Positions 1 to 8,312 of a DNA stretch of 64,000 nt are shown piece by piece (positions within the stretch are counted from its first letter, which is position 1; each line of letters opens with the position of its first letter). The notes beneath the pieces were generated by a model, which was not told the DNA's origin, did no database searches, and was given only the letters and a program-made list of their open reading frames with translations. Source of the stretch: Lysobacter enzymogenes (GTDB taxonomy: Bacteria; Pseudomonadota; Gammaproteobacteria; Xanthomonadales; Xanthomonadaceae); NCBI RefSeq assembly GCF_017355525.1, contig NZ_CP067395.1, positions 620,001 through 684,000 on the forward strand. The letters run 5' to 3'. Both the position numbers and the translations under genes were made by a program.

Positions 1-678
1 CACGAAACGGCCGTCGAGGTCGTACTGGCGCGCCATCACCGGGTCGCGCGCGGCCGGCTTGTAGCGCTGCAGGTCGACGCCGTTGAGCACGACGTGGATC
101 TTGCCGGGGTCGACGCCGCGGTGGATCAGCTCCTCGCGGAACGACTGGGTCACCGGCACGATCGCGTCGGCGCTGCGATAGAGGAACATCTCGAGCTTTT
201 CCAGCGCCCGGATCGCCGCGCTGCGCTGCATCGCGCCGACCGCGGTGATCGAGGCCGGCCACAGGTCGCGCAGTTCGAACACGAACGGCCGGCGCTTGAG
301 CCGCGCCAGCGCCCAGCCGCCGAGCGCGCAGAAGAACTGCGGCGAGGTCGCCACGACCACGTCGGGGCGGCGCTCGAACAGGCCGGCGATGCCGCCGGCG
401 GCCATGAAACTGAGGTAGTCGAGGGTGCGCTTGAGAAAGCCTTCGTTCGCGGTGATGTAGGTCTTGACCCGGACCACGCGGATGCCGTCGAGGGTCTCGA
501 CGCTGCGCCACGCGTTGCGGTAGCCGGGGAACAGCTTGCCCTCGGGGAAGTTCGGCGCGCAGGTGACCACGGTGACCTCGTGGCCGGCGCGCACCCAGCG
601 CACCGCGTGCTCGTAGGTGCGGGTCGCCGGGGCGTTGCCTTCGGGCGGGAAATTGTCGGTCAGAAACAGAATACGCAT
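1..678 (-). CDS. Glycosyltransferase, GT4/WbuB-like (3' end outside window)
   Basis: The leftward reading frame begins with ATG at 678 and runs out of the window at base 1 (226 codons seen), so the C-terminal sugar-nucleotide-binding domain is missing from view. The N-terminus (MRILFLTDNFPPEGNAPATR) has the beta-strand and glycine-rich start of GT-B enzymes. Later segments such as FELRDLWPASI and VLNGVDLQRY are typical of the WbuB-like branch of family GT4. These cytoplasmic enzymes add a sugar to a lipid-linked oligosaccharide. It follows the heparinase-like gene by only 4 bp, so it is probably the last visible gene of the leftward polysaccharide operon. The donor and acceptor sugars cannot be told. 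Confidence 0.85.
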   Translation of the reverse strand, partial: MRILFLTDNFPPEGNAPATRTYEHAVRWVRAGHEVTVVTCAPNFPEGKLFPGYRNAWRSVETLDGIRVVRVKTYITANEGFLKRTLDYLSFMAAGGIAGLFERRPDVVVATSPQFFCALGGWALARLKRRPFVFELRDLWPASITAVGAMQRSAAIRALEKLEMFLYRSADAIVPVTQSFREELIHRGVDPGKIHVVLNGVDLQRYKPAARDPVMARQYDLDGRFV

Positions 679-682
679 GGCT

Positions 683-2347
683 TCAGCGTCCCCAGTCCAG
701 CGCCAGCGTGGCGGTGCCCACGCGCGGGTCGAGCGCGGTTTCGATCACGCTGCACGGCCGGCTCAGGCCGAAGCCCGGGTAATAGCGGCTCAGCGCGAGG
801 GTGTCGCCGGCGGCTTCGCTGCGCCAGCGCAGGCGCACGTCGCCGCTTTCGCAGGCGCCGGGCTCGCAGCGTATTTCGTGGCCGTCGACGGCGAAATCCG
901 GATGCACGCGCAGGCGCGCGACCGCGTCGCCGAAGCGGCCTTCGATGCGGTCTTCGATGCGCAGGCCGCGCGGGGTCAGCACCCAGCGCCGGCGGTGCAG
1001 CGGCCGGCCCTTGAGCCGGCGGTAGCCGTCGTGCGCGGCGCTGAGCCACAGCGACTCGCCCTCGCGGCCGTGGGCGACCGCGCGCGGGCGGGCGCGGCGG
1101 GCGACGCGGAAGCTGCTCCACACTTCGGAGGAATCCTCGCCGTCGATCTCGACCGTGTTGTGCGCGGCGGTGCCGCGCTGCCACAGGCGTTCGGGGTCGA
1201 TGTCGTAGCGCGAGATGCCGGCGTTGACCAGCACCCGCTTGCCGCGCAGCGACAGTTCGAAGCTCAGCGTGTCGGCGTGGGCGTGGCCGGGCAGGTAGTC
1301 CGGGCCGATTTCGCCGACGTCGCAGATCAGCACCGCCTCGCCGCATTGCAGCCGCGCATAGCCCGACTGCGGCAGCATCTGCAGCGGTTCGCGCGAGGCC
1401 GGCGGCGGTTCGACGCCGAGCGCGCGCGCATAGGCCTGCAACTGCGCCAGGGTCGCGGCGATGCCGTGGGCGGCGTCGTTGAAGAAGGCGATGTCGCCGT
1501 CGGGGTGGGTCATCACCGCCAGCCACGACAGCATCGCCCGCGCCTTGTCGCGCCAGCTCTGCACGTCGCGCTCGGGGAACGCGCCGGGGTAGACCAGGGC
1601 CAGCTGGACCAGATCGAGCAGATCCTCGAGCAGGATCGCGTGGTACATCGGGCTGCGTTCGAAATGGCCGCCGTCGGCGAGGATCTGCTCGGCGATTTCG
1701 CCGCGCAGGCCGGACAGGCCGAGTTCGCGCCAGCGCTGCGCCTCGACGCCTTCGAAGAACGCGCCGGCGAACAGCAGCGCCTTGTAGTTGGCCCACAGGT
1801 GGTTGCCGAGCAGATGCCGCTCCAGCCGTCCGCGCAGGAACCGCACCTGCACGGCGAGGCTGTCGAGCGCGGCGCGCGCGCGGGTCGCGTCGCCGAACAA
1901 CTGGCCGCCGCAGCGCCACTTGATCCAGTTGACGATGCGCAGCGACAGGCAGTACGGCTCCCAGCCGTTGCCGGCCGGCGGCGGGTTGTCGGCGATCCAG
2001 CGCGCGATCAGGTCGCGGTGCCAATGTTCGCGCGACGCCGACCCAATGGCGTTGAGATCGTCGAAGTAGTGCAGGTTGTACAGCCACAGCTTCGCCAGCC
2101 GCGCGCTGTTCCAGTCGTTGGCGCCGATCTCGTGCTCGTCGTTGAGGAAGCGGAAGCGGGTCGGCCCCAGCATCGAGGCGGCGCGCTCGCAGGCGATCCA
2201 GCCGCGCTCGAACGCGGCCATCTGCGGCGCCGGCGCGTGCGCGACCCGCGGCCGGTGCAGCCGGTGCCAGGCGCGGCCGTAGATCTGCACCGGGCGCAGA
2301 TGGCGCACGGTATGCCACAGCCGCGGCAGGCGCGTGGCCAGACTCAT
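683..2347 (-). CDS. Heparinase II/III-like protein
   Basis: This is a 554-residue protein with an alpha-helical toroid-like N-terminal half (YNLHYFDDLNA, NHLWANYKALLFAG, SPMYHAILLEDLLDL). The C-terminal beta-sandwich carries GHAHADTLSF and GTAAHNTVEIDGEDSSEVW, the His-rich signatures of the heparinase II/III family. Family members are polysaccharide lyases or related uronate-acting enzymes. I see no clear signal peptide, which is common for the copies in surface-polysaccharide loci, where the substrate is usually unknown. It lies between the two-domain oxidoreductase (28 bp gap) and a glycosyltransferase (4 bp gap) in one leftward transcript. Because the locus makes a uronic-acid precursor (see the WecC gene), an activity on the locus' own uronate polymer is a reasonable inference, not a demonstration. 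Confidence 0.85.
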   Translation of the reverse strand: MSLATRLPRLWHTVRHLRPVQIYGRAWHRLHRPRVAHAPAPQMAAFERGWIACERAASMLGPTRFRFLNDEHEIGANDWNSARLAKLWLYNLHYFDDLNAIGSASREHWHRDLIARWIADNPPPAGNGWEPYCLSLRIVNWIKWRCGGQLFGDATRARAALDSLAVQVRFLRGRLERHLLGNHLWANYKALLFAGAFFEGVEAQRWRELGLSGLRGEIAEQILADGGHFERSPMYHAILLEDLLDLVQLALVYPGAFPERDVQSWRDKARAMLSWLAVMTHPDGDIAFFNDAAHGIAATLAQLQAYARALGVEPPPASREPLQMLPQSGYARLQCGEAVLICDVGEIGPDYLPGHAHADTLSFELSLRGKRVLVNAGISRYDIDPERLWQRGTAAHNTVEIDGEDSSEVWSSFRVARRARPRAVAHGREGESLWLSAAHDGYRRLKGRPLHRRRWVLTPRGLRIEDRIEGRFGDAVARLRVHPDFAVDGHEIRCEPGACESGDVRLRWRSEAAGDTLALSRYYPGFGLSRPCSVIETALDPRVGTATLALDWGR

Positions 2348-2375
2348 GCGGCGCGCTCCGGGCAGCGGCGCGCGC

Positions 2376-4529
2376 TCATACCGATGCGTCCAGTTCGAGG
2401 GTGACGCGCGCGACCTCGAAGATTTCCTCGGCCGGAATCGGCGCCGGCGCCTCGCCGCGCGCGGCGCGCATGAACGCCTGCGCGCATGCGGCCTGGCCCT
2501 TGTCCTGGCTCCACAGATTCATCTTGTTGAAACCCGGCCAGCCGTAGCCGCGCAGCTTGCGGAAGTTGTCCAGCGCCAGCACCCGGCCGGCGGCGAACAC
2601 TTCCAGGCGTTCCTTGGGGAAGCTCTTGTGGCCGTTGGCGAGGTAATGCACGGTGCCGAAGGAACCGTCGGCGAAGCTCAGGGCGAAGCTGACCCGGTCG
2701 CTGCGGATGCCGACGCCGGGCACGTTGCCGACCGCGGTGAGCTGGTGGCCGACGATCGGCGAACCGGCGAGGAAGCGCAGCAGGTCGACGAAGTGGCAGG
2801 CCTCGCCGATCAGGCGGCCGCCGCCGGCCTGCGGGTCCTGGGTCCAGTGCTCGGCCGGAATCGCGCCGGCGTTGACGGTCATGACGAAGCTCTTGGGCTC
2901 GCGCACGCCGGCCAGCAGCTGATGGATCTTCTGCACCTGCGGGGCGAAGCGGCGGTTGAAGCCGACCATCAGCACCGGCGGCGGGCCGTACACGGCCTGC
3001 TCGGCGTGGGCTTTCTCGATGGTCTGCAATTCCTCCAGGGTCAGGCACAGCGGCTTTTCCACGAACACGTGCTTGCCGCGGCGCAGCGCCTTGAAGGTCA
3101 GCTCGGCGTGGCTGGCGTGCTGGGTCGCGATCACCACCGAGCCCACGGCCGGATCGCGCAGCACCGCGCTGGTGTCGGTGCTGGCGTGGGAGAAACCGAA
3201 CTTCTTGCCGAAGTGGACGCTGCCGACGCCGTTGGCGGTCACCACCGTGTGCAGGCGCGCGCCGGCCTTGGCGAAGGCCGGGATCAGCACGCGTCCGGCG
3301 TAGTTGCCGGCGCCGATGAAGGCGACCGCGTTGCGGTCGAGCGCTTCGCTGTCCTCGCGCACCGTGGTCGCGACCGGCAACGGGATGTGGCGGCGGATCA
3401 GATGGTCGGCCATCTCGCCGCCGCGGCCGTAGTCGAGCACGATGCCGAGCGAGGGCTGGCCGCCGCCGAGCACGCCGTAGGCGGCCTCGGCGTCGGCGAT
3501 GGGATAGCGGTGCGACACCAGCGGCTGCACCTGCAGGGCGCCGGCGGCCATCATGTCCAGCACCGCTTCGAAGTTGCGCTGTTCGGTCCAGCGCACGAAG
3601 CCGACCGGGTAGTCGTTGCCGCGCTCCTCGTAGGACGGGTCGTAGCGGCCCGGGCCGTACGAGCACGAGACCTGGAACGACAGTTCCTTCTCGTAGAAAT
3701 CCGCGCGCGACAACTCCAGGCCGGTCACCCCGACCAAGACGATGCGGCCGCGCTTGCGGCACATGTGCGCGGCCTGCGAGACCGGCTCGTTGCTCTTGCT
3801 CGAGGCGGTGATCAGCACCGCGTCGACGCCGCGCCCGCGCGAGAAAGCGTGCGCCGCGGCGACCGGATCCTCGCCCTTGGACAGGTCGACGGTCTCGGCG
3901 CCGTAGCTGCGCGCCAGCGCTAGCTTGGCCGGATCGAAATCGATGCCGAGCACGCGGCAGCCGTGCGCGCGCAGCAACTGCACGGTGATCAGGCCGATCA
4001 GGCCCAGGCCGGTGACCACGACGGTTTCGCCGAGGCTCGGCTGGACCAGGCGGATGCCTTGCAGGCCGATCGCGGCGAGCACGGTGAACGCCGCGGCTTC
4101 GTCGCCGACTTCATCGGGAATCTTGGCGCACAGGTTGACCGGCACCGCGACCACTTCGGCGTGCTTGCCGTTGCTGGCGACGCGGTCGCCGAGCTGGAAA
4201 CCGCTCACGCCGGGGCCGACGCCGATGACCGTGCCGACGTTGCAATAGCCCAGCGCCAGCGGCTGATCGAGCTTGCTGCGGACCGCGTCGAGAGTGGTGG
4301 CGAGGCCGTCGGTGCGGACCTTCTCCAGCACCATGCGCACCTTGTCCGGCTGCTGGCGCGCCTTCTGCAGCATGTTGGCCTTGCCGAACTCGACCAGCAT
4401 GCGCTCGGTGCCGGCCGAAACCAGGGTGACGTGGCTGCGGATCAGCAATTGCCCGCGGCGCAGCGCGGGGGCGGGGACGTCGGCGACTTCGGTGCTGCCG
4501 TCGCGCAGGTTTTGCAGGACTTGTTGCAT
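2376..4529 (-). CDS. Two-domain oxidoreductase: MDR dehydrogenase fused to Gfo/Idh/MocA
   Basis: This 717-residue protein has two Rossmann enzymes in one chain. Residues about 1-370 are a medium-chain (alcohol-dehydrogenase-like) domain with the nucleotide-binding segment VVTGLGLIGLITVQLLRAHG. Residues about 395-717 are a Gfo/Idh/MocA domain starting AVAFIGAGNYAGR and carrying the EKPLCLTLEEL motif with the family's EKP lysine. This arrangement occurs repeatedly next to heparinase-like proteins and glycosyltransferases in polysaccharide loci, and here it precedes both. The likely role is NAD(P)-linked modification of a sugar or sugar-nucleotide, but the substrate is unknown. ATG start; the gap to the upstream exported-protein gene is 37 bp. 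Confidence 0.85.
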   Translation of the reverse strand: MQQVLQNLRDGSTEVADVPAPALRRGQLLIRSHVTLVSAGTERMLVEFGKANMLQKARQQPDKVRMVLEKVRTDGLATTLDAVRSKLDQPLALGYCNVGTVIGVGPGVSGFQLGDRVASNGKHAEVVAVPVNLCAKIPDEVGDEAAAFTVLAAIGLQGIRLVQPSLGETVVVTGLGLIGLITVQLLRAHGCRVLGIDFDPAKLALARSYGAETVDLSKGEDPVAAAHAFSRGRGVDAVLITASSKSNEPVSQAAHMCRKRGRIVLVGVTGLELSRADFYEKELSFQVSCSYGPGRYDPSYEERGNDYPVGFVRWTEQRNFEAVLDMMAAGALQVQPLVSHRYPIADAEAAYGVLGGGQPSLGIVLDYGRGGEMADHLIRRHIPLPVATTVREDSEALDRNAVAFIGAGNYAGRVLIPAFAKAGARLHTVVTANGVGSVHFGKKFGFSHASTDTSAVLRDPAVGSVVIATQHASHAELTFKALRRGKHVFVEKPLCLTLEELQTIEKAHAEQAVYGPPPVLMVGFNRRFAPQVQKIHQLLAGVREPKSFVMTVNAGAIPAEHWTQDPQAGGGRLIGEACHFVDLLRFLAGSPIVGHQLTAVGNVPGVGIRSDRVSFALSFADGSFGTVHYLANGHKSFPKERLEVFAAGRVLALDNFRKLRGYGWPGFNKMNLWSQDKGQAACAQAFMRAARGEAPAPIPAEEIFEVARVTLELDASV

Positions 4530-4566
4530 GGCGGTTCCGGACTTCGATGCGGGGGAAGGGGGCGGC

Positions 4567-5358
4567 TCAGGGGCGCTGCGCGGGGCGGCGGCCGGATGCG
4601 GCGGGGGCCGATTGGATCCGGCTGGACTGGATGAAACTGCGGGTGACCGGCACCCAGTCGCGTTCGCCGCCGCCGACGCGCTTGCTCCAGATGACCGCGC
4701 CGTCGGCGGCGCGGTGCAGCTGGTCGAGCTGGAATTTCCAGTAATCGGAGGCGACGAACTCGCCGTCGCGCGGGGTCTTGTCGTGGTACTGCGGCCACAC
4801 GAACGGCAGCACCGGCTTGGCCGGGTCGAGCTTGCGCGAGGCGGCGACCATGTTGTCCAGGCGCCGGCGCCAGCGGTCGCGGTCGTCGTCGACGGTGTAC
4901 AGCGAGGGGAAGAACAGGTCGACCGATTTCGCCAGCTCCTTGCCGCGCACCGGATCGTTCTTGTCGATCGAGCCGGGGAAACCGTAGTAACCGATCTGCC
5001 GTCCCGGCGCGGCTTCGCGCGTCCAGCGCGCCAGGGTCTGCAGCTTGTCGAGGTTGGTCGCCGACAGCTGCGGGTCCTTGGCCAGGTTGATGTGCTCGAA
5101 ATCCAGGACCAAGGGGCCGGGATTGGCGAGGCTGGCGCGCACCGCGTCCTTGTAGCGCTTCTCGTCGGGCATCACGCCCTTGGCCAGTTCCGGCAACTGC
5201 GGCTCGCCGAGCAGGTTGGAACGGGCGATGTCGAGGTTGCGGTCGTTGCCGTCGGTGTACTTGGTGTTGTTGTAGAGCCTGAAGTCGCGCGCCGATGCCG
5301 GCGCGGCGAGCGCCAGCGCGAGCAGCGCGGCGGCCGCGGGAAGGATTCGCAGTCTCAT
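4567..5358 (-). CDS. Exported protein of unknown function in the polysaccharide locus
   Basis: The protein is 263 residues. The start is set at the ATG at 5358 because it gives a textbook signal peptide (MRLRILP then an Ala/Leu core ending ASA-RD) and because ATGA overlaps the stop of the upstream glycosyltransferase. The open frame extends further upstream, but that part is out-of-frame coding sequence of the neighbour. The mature part has segments such as PGPLVLDFEHINLA, RQIGYYGFPGS and VDLFFPSLYTVDDD, with acidic residues after hydrophobic strands. That resembles a TIM-barrel glycoside hydrolase, but I do not recognise a family. A periplasmic protein inside an assembly operon may trim or cleave the nascent polymer. 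Confidence 0.75.
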   Translation of the reverse strand: MRLRILPAAAALLALALAAPASARDFRLYNNTKYTDGNDRNLDIARSNLLGEPQLPELAKGVMPDEKRYKDAVRASLANPGPLVLDFEHINLAKDPQLSATNLDKLQTLARWTREAAPGRQIGYYGFPGSIDKNDPVRGKELAKSVDLFFPSLYTVDDDRDRWRRRLDNMVAASRKLDPAKPVLPFVWPQYHDKTPRDGEFVASDYWKFQLDQLHRAADGAVIWSKRVGGGERDWVPVTRSFIQSSRIQSAPAASGRRPAQRP

Positions 5359-6452
5359 GATTTCAGCTCCGCGCATTCGGCGATCACCCGCGCCATCGCC
5401 GTGTCCCAGGCCTCGTAGCGCAACTGGCGCAGGCCGGCGCGGCGCGCGTCCAGCAGCGAACGGTCGGCGTCGATGCGCAGCAGTTCGCGCGCGAGCTGGG
5501 CGCCGTCGCCGTAGTCGGCCAGGAAGCAGGCGTGGCGCTGTTCGAACGGCGCCGAGGTGAACAAGCCGGGGTTGGTGAAGAACGGGATTTCCAGCGCCGC
5601 GCAGTCGAACCACTTGTTCGGTTCGGCCAGCCGGTTGATCTCCAGCGCCGGGTCGTAGAAGGCCAGCACCACGTCGGCGCCGAGCAGCATCGCCAGCGCC
5701 TCCTCGTTGCTGACGATGCCGCGATAGCGCTCGCCGAGCAGGCCGGCCAGGCGCTGCGCGTCGTCGCCGAGCAGGCGGCCGGCGCCGACGAAGTCGATCC
5801 GGCCGGCGCAGGCTTCGATCGCCTCGCGCATCATTCCGGCGCCGCGCTCGGGCGAGATCAGGCCGCTGATCAGCACGCGCAGGCGGCGGTCGCGCGGCGG
5901 CTGCGCCGCGACCAGGGCGCGCGCGCGGGCGATGGTGTCGGTGTGCGGGGTGTTGCGCACCACCCGCACGTTGTCGCTGTCGTTGCCTTCAGTGCGCGAA
6001 TCGCCCGGCACCACGTGCAGCGCGGCGCGGCGGCCGACGAAGCGTTCCAGCCATTCGATGCCGCGCTTGACCGGCGCCGGCCAGGCGTAGCTCTTGGACA
6101 GCTTGTCGCGGTCTAGGAACACGTAGCGGCAGCGGCGCAGGCACGAGACCAGGGCGCAGGGCAGGGCGGCGTCCAGGCGCGAGCAGAAGTACACCCCGGC
6201 GCGCGGCTGCGCGAACACCCGCACGGTCAGCCACAGCACCCACAGCGCGTAGCCGAGCGCGTTGACCGCGCCGCCGCCCCAGGAGCCGAAGCTCAGCAGC
6301 ACCCGCACCTTGGGCAGGTCGCGGGCTTGCTTGTCGCGGCTCCAGATCCAGAACTCGTACGGCACCTGCGCGCTGTCGAGCACCTTCGACAGTTTCGCCA
6401 GGTACGGGTTCTTCAGATAGGGATTGCCTTGGCCGAGGATGATCGCTTGCAT
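5355..6452 (-). CDS. Glycosyltransferase (GT-B fold)
   Basis: This 365-residue protein begins MQAIILGQGNPYLKNPYLAK. It has a C-terminal GT4-like nucleotide-sugar domain: RVLISGLISPERGAGMM, then IDFVGAGRLLGD, then a segment around VLAFYDPALEINRLAEPNKW with a conserved acidic and Asn/Lys surface. A hydrophobic stretch near residues 65-80 may dock it at the membrane. It overlaps the exported-protein gene downstream by ATGA, so the two are translationally coupled. The 43 bp on its upstream side contain a 7-bp tandem repeat. It is probably one of the enzymes that builds the lipid-linked repeat unit; donor and linkage are unknown. Confidence 0.8.
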   Translation of the reverse strand: MQAIILGQGNPYLKNPYLAKLSKVLDSAQVPYEFWIWSRDKQARDLPKVRVLLSFGSWGGGAVNALGYALWVLWLTVRVFAQPRAGVYFCSRLDAALPCALVSCLRRCRYVFLDRDKLSKSYAWPAPVKRGIEWLERFVGRRAALHVVPGDSRTEGNDSDNVRVVRNTPHTDTIARARALVAAQPPRDRRLRVLISGLISPERGAGMMREAIEACAGRIDFVGAGRLLGDDAQRLAGLLGERYRGIVSNEEALAMLLGADVVLAFYDPALEINRLAEPNKWFDCAALEIPFFTNPGLFTSAPFEQRHACFLADYGDGAQLARELLRIDADRSLLDARRAGLRQLRYEAWDTAMARVIAECAELKS

Positions 6453-6453
6453 G

Positions 6454-6486
6454 TTCGGGATTCGGGATTCGGGATTCGGGATTCGG
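6454..6486. repeat. 7-bp tandem repeat (TTCGGGA, 4.7 copies)
   Basis: Four perfect copies of TTCGGGA are followed by TTCGG. They fill most of the 43 bp between the start of the glycosyltransferase gene and the stop of the polymerase gene. On the transcribed (minus) strand the unit reads TCCCGAA. Arrays of this unit are familiar in intergenic DNA of Xanthomonadaceae. It sits where the glycosyltransferase ribosome-binding site should be, so copy-number change could alter its translation; that is inference. Confidence 0.9.
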
Positions 6487-6495
6487 ATGGAGCTG

Positions 6496-7695
6496 TCAGT
6501 GGGCGGGAGAGTGCGGGGCGGCGAAGCGGCGCGCGGGAACCGGCGCGGCGCGCATCACGAACGCGGTCGACAGCGCGTAGAACACGCACAGGTACAGTTC
6601 CTTGGGGCTGGTGATGTCGCCGCTGAACATGGCGTTGGCCAGCGAGTACAGCGACAGCGCGCACAGGAAGGTCGCGACCAGGTCGCGGCCCTGGCTGCGC
6701 TTGGCGCTGCGGTACAGGCGCACGATCGCGTAGCCGATCAGGGCGAAGAAGAACACGGTGAAGATCAGGCCGGGTTCGATCAGGGTTTCGATCAGCAGGT
6801 TGTGCGGATACGGCTGCAGCGCGCCGCTGGCTTCGAACGCGCCGAAGCCTTGGCCGAACACGGTGTCGCGCAGCATCGCGAACGACACTTCGTACAGGTT
6901 CATGCGCAGCACGTCGCTGCCGCTGTAGTTGCTGACGACCAGGCTGGCGAGGCGGTCCTTGATCCCGTCCGGCGCCAGCACCGCCGCGGCGACCGCGAGC
7001 AGCACCACCGCCAGCCCGGCCGCCCACACCTTGCGCGACAGCAGCAGCGCGCCGCGGTTGGTCAGCACCAGCAGCACGCCGAGGCCGAGCAGCAGCGACA
7101 GGATCGGGCCGCGCGAGCCGGCCAGCACCAGCGCCGCCACGCACGGCAGGATCAGGGCGATGCGCAATGCGCGCCGGCGGGTGTCGGTCAGCAGGCGCCA
7201 GGCCAGGAACATGATCGTGGTGCCGGCCGCGCGCGCAATCCAGATCGGATTGCCGTCGCCCTGCATCAATCGCTGCGCGCCGGTGTCGGCGCCCTTGTTC
7301 ATCGCCAACGCGGCCACGCTGAGCACGAAGCACAGCGCCACGTAGATCTTGACGAACTGCTCGGCCGCCGCGCCGCGCAGCACGAAGCAGGCGCAATAGG
7401 CGCAGAACACCAGGATCAGATAGAACTTCAGTTCCTTCGGCCGGTGGCCGATGTGGGTGTCGAGGTAAGCGATCTGGGCGAACGCGATCAAACATACGAT
7501 CGCCGGCAGCAGGCAGGCGAAGCGGTTGAGCCCGCTGTACGACAGCGACAGGCCGCCGAGCACGATGGTCGCGGCGATCGCCGCGTACTGCACCAGGTCG
7601 GTGTCGACGGCGAAGAACACCGAGGCCCAGCCCGACAACAGGAACAGCCCCAGACAGGCCGGGGCCAGCAACAGCTTGGGCGCGGGGATGCGCAT
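6496..7695 (-). CDS. Wzy-type O-antigen polymerase/ligase family membrane protein
   Basis: The 399-residue protein is almost entirely hydrophobic, with roughly ten to twelve predicted membrane segments. It has a periplasmic-loop-like region around residues 160-180 and the motif LAGSRGPILSLLLGLG, typical of the Wzy_C/O-antigen ligase superfamily. Such proteins polymerise undecaprenyl-linked repeat units, or ligate them, on the periplasmic face. Lying beside a Wzx flippase and with Wzc and Wza genes in the locus, polymerase is the likelier role. The start at 7695 lacks a strong ribosome-binding site. The upstream acetyltransferase gene ends 16 bp away. Confidence 0.8.
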   Translation of the reverse strand: MRIPAPKLLLAPACLGLFLLSGWASVFFAVDTDLVQYAAIAATIVLGGLSLSYSGLNRFACLLPAIVCLIAFAQIAYLDTHIGHRPKELKFYLILVFCAYCACFVLRGAAAEQFVKIYVALCFVLSVAALAMNKGADTGAQRLMQGDGNPIWIARAAGTTIMFLAWRLLTDTRRRALRIALILPCVAALVLAGSRGPILSLLLGLGVLLVLTNRGALLLSRKVWAAGLAVVLLAVAAAVLAPDGIKDRLASLVVSNYSGSDVLRMNLYEVSFAMLRDTVFGQGFGAFEASGALQPYPHNLLIETLIEPGLIFTVFFFALIGYAIVRLYRSAKRSQGRDLVATFLCALSLYSLANAMFSGDITSPKELYLCVFYALSTAFVMRAAPVPARRFAAPHSPAH

Positions 7696-7711
7696 CGCCG
7701 GTCCGTCGTGC

Positions 7712-8302
7712 TCAGCCCGCGCGCGCGCCGGCCGCGGCGGCGTGGTGGGCGAGCGCGGCCTGCTTCAGCGCGGCCTGTTCGACCGGGCTCACGCCGGCGC
7801 CGCGGGTCGCGCGTTCGACGTATTCGGCGACCGAACCGACGACCTGCCCGGGATTGCCGATCACGATGCTCAGCGGCGGGATCGTGCCGCGCACCACCGC
7901 GCCGGCGCCGACGATGCAGCCCGCGCCGATGTCGGCGCCCGGCATGATGATCGAGCCGGTGCCGATGAAGGCGTGGCGGCCGATCGAGATCGGCTTGATC
8001 CGACCTTGCGGCTGGTCGAACTTCAGCCCCAGCTCCTTGGCCACGGTATGGATCGCCCAGTCGTGGGTCAGGATGCGCACGTTGCTGGAGATGGTGCAGC
8101 CCTTGCCGAGGCGGATCAGCGAGTAGTCGGTGCCGTCGAACCAGATCTTGGCCGACAGATAGTTCGGCCGCTCCTCGATCTGTGCGCCTTCCGAACGCAG
8201 GAACCACACGTACAGGCGCGTGACCAGGCCGGGTTTGATGAACCAGCCCAGGCGGATCAGGCTCAGCACGACGGCCTTCTTGAGCAGGCGGAAGATTTTC
8301 AT
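7712..8302 (-). CDS. Left-handed beta-helix O-acetyltransferase
   Basis: This protein of about 196 residues has the hexapeptide-repeat pattern of WbbJ/WcaF-like acetyltransferases (ISIGRHAFIGTGSIIMPGA, then IGAGCIVGAGAVVRG, then SIVIGNPGQVV). The His in LTHDWAIH is a plausible catalytic residue. It would transfer acetyl from acetyl-CoA to a sugar of the repeat unit. Two in-frame ATGs occur. The second (8302) is preferred because AGGAG lies 7 bp upstream of it, whereas the same motif is only 1 bp from the first (8308). The N-terminus is basic and hydrophobic, consistent with membrane association. It lies between the Wzx and Wzy genes. Confidence 0.85.
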   Translation of the reverse strand: MKIFRLLKKAVVLSLIRLGWFIKPGLVTRLYVWFLRSEGAQIEERPNYLSAKIWFDGTDYSLIRLGKGCTISSNVRILTHDWAIHTVAKELGLKFDQPQGRIKPISIGRHAFIGTGSIIMPGADIGAGCIVGAGAVVRGTIPPLSIVIGNPGQVVGSVAEYVERATRGAGVSPVEQAALKQAALAHHAAAAGARAG

Positions 8303-8312
8303 GGGCATGCTC

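Noticed and set aside
617..2404. A rightward open frame of 595 codons
   Set aside because: Antisense to the heparinase-like gene, which carries family motifs on the minus strand.
6454..6486. Tandem repeats as a CRISPR array
   Set aside because: The unit is 7 bp with no spacers and no cas genes nearby.
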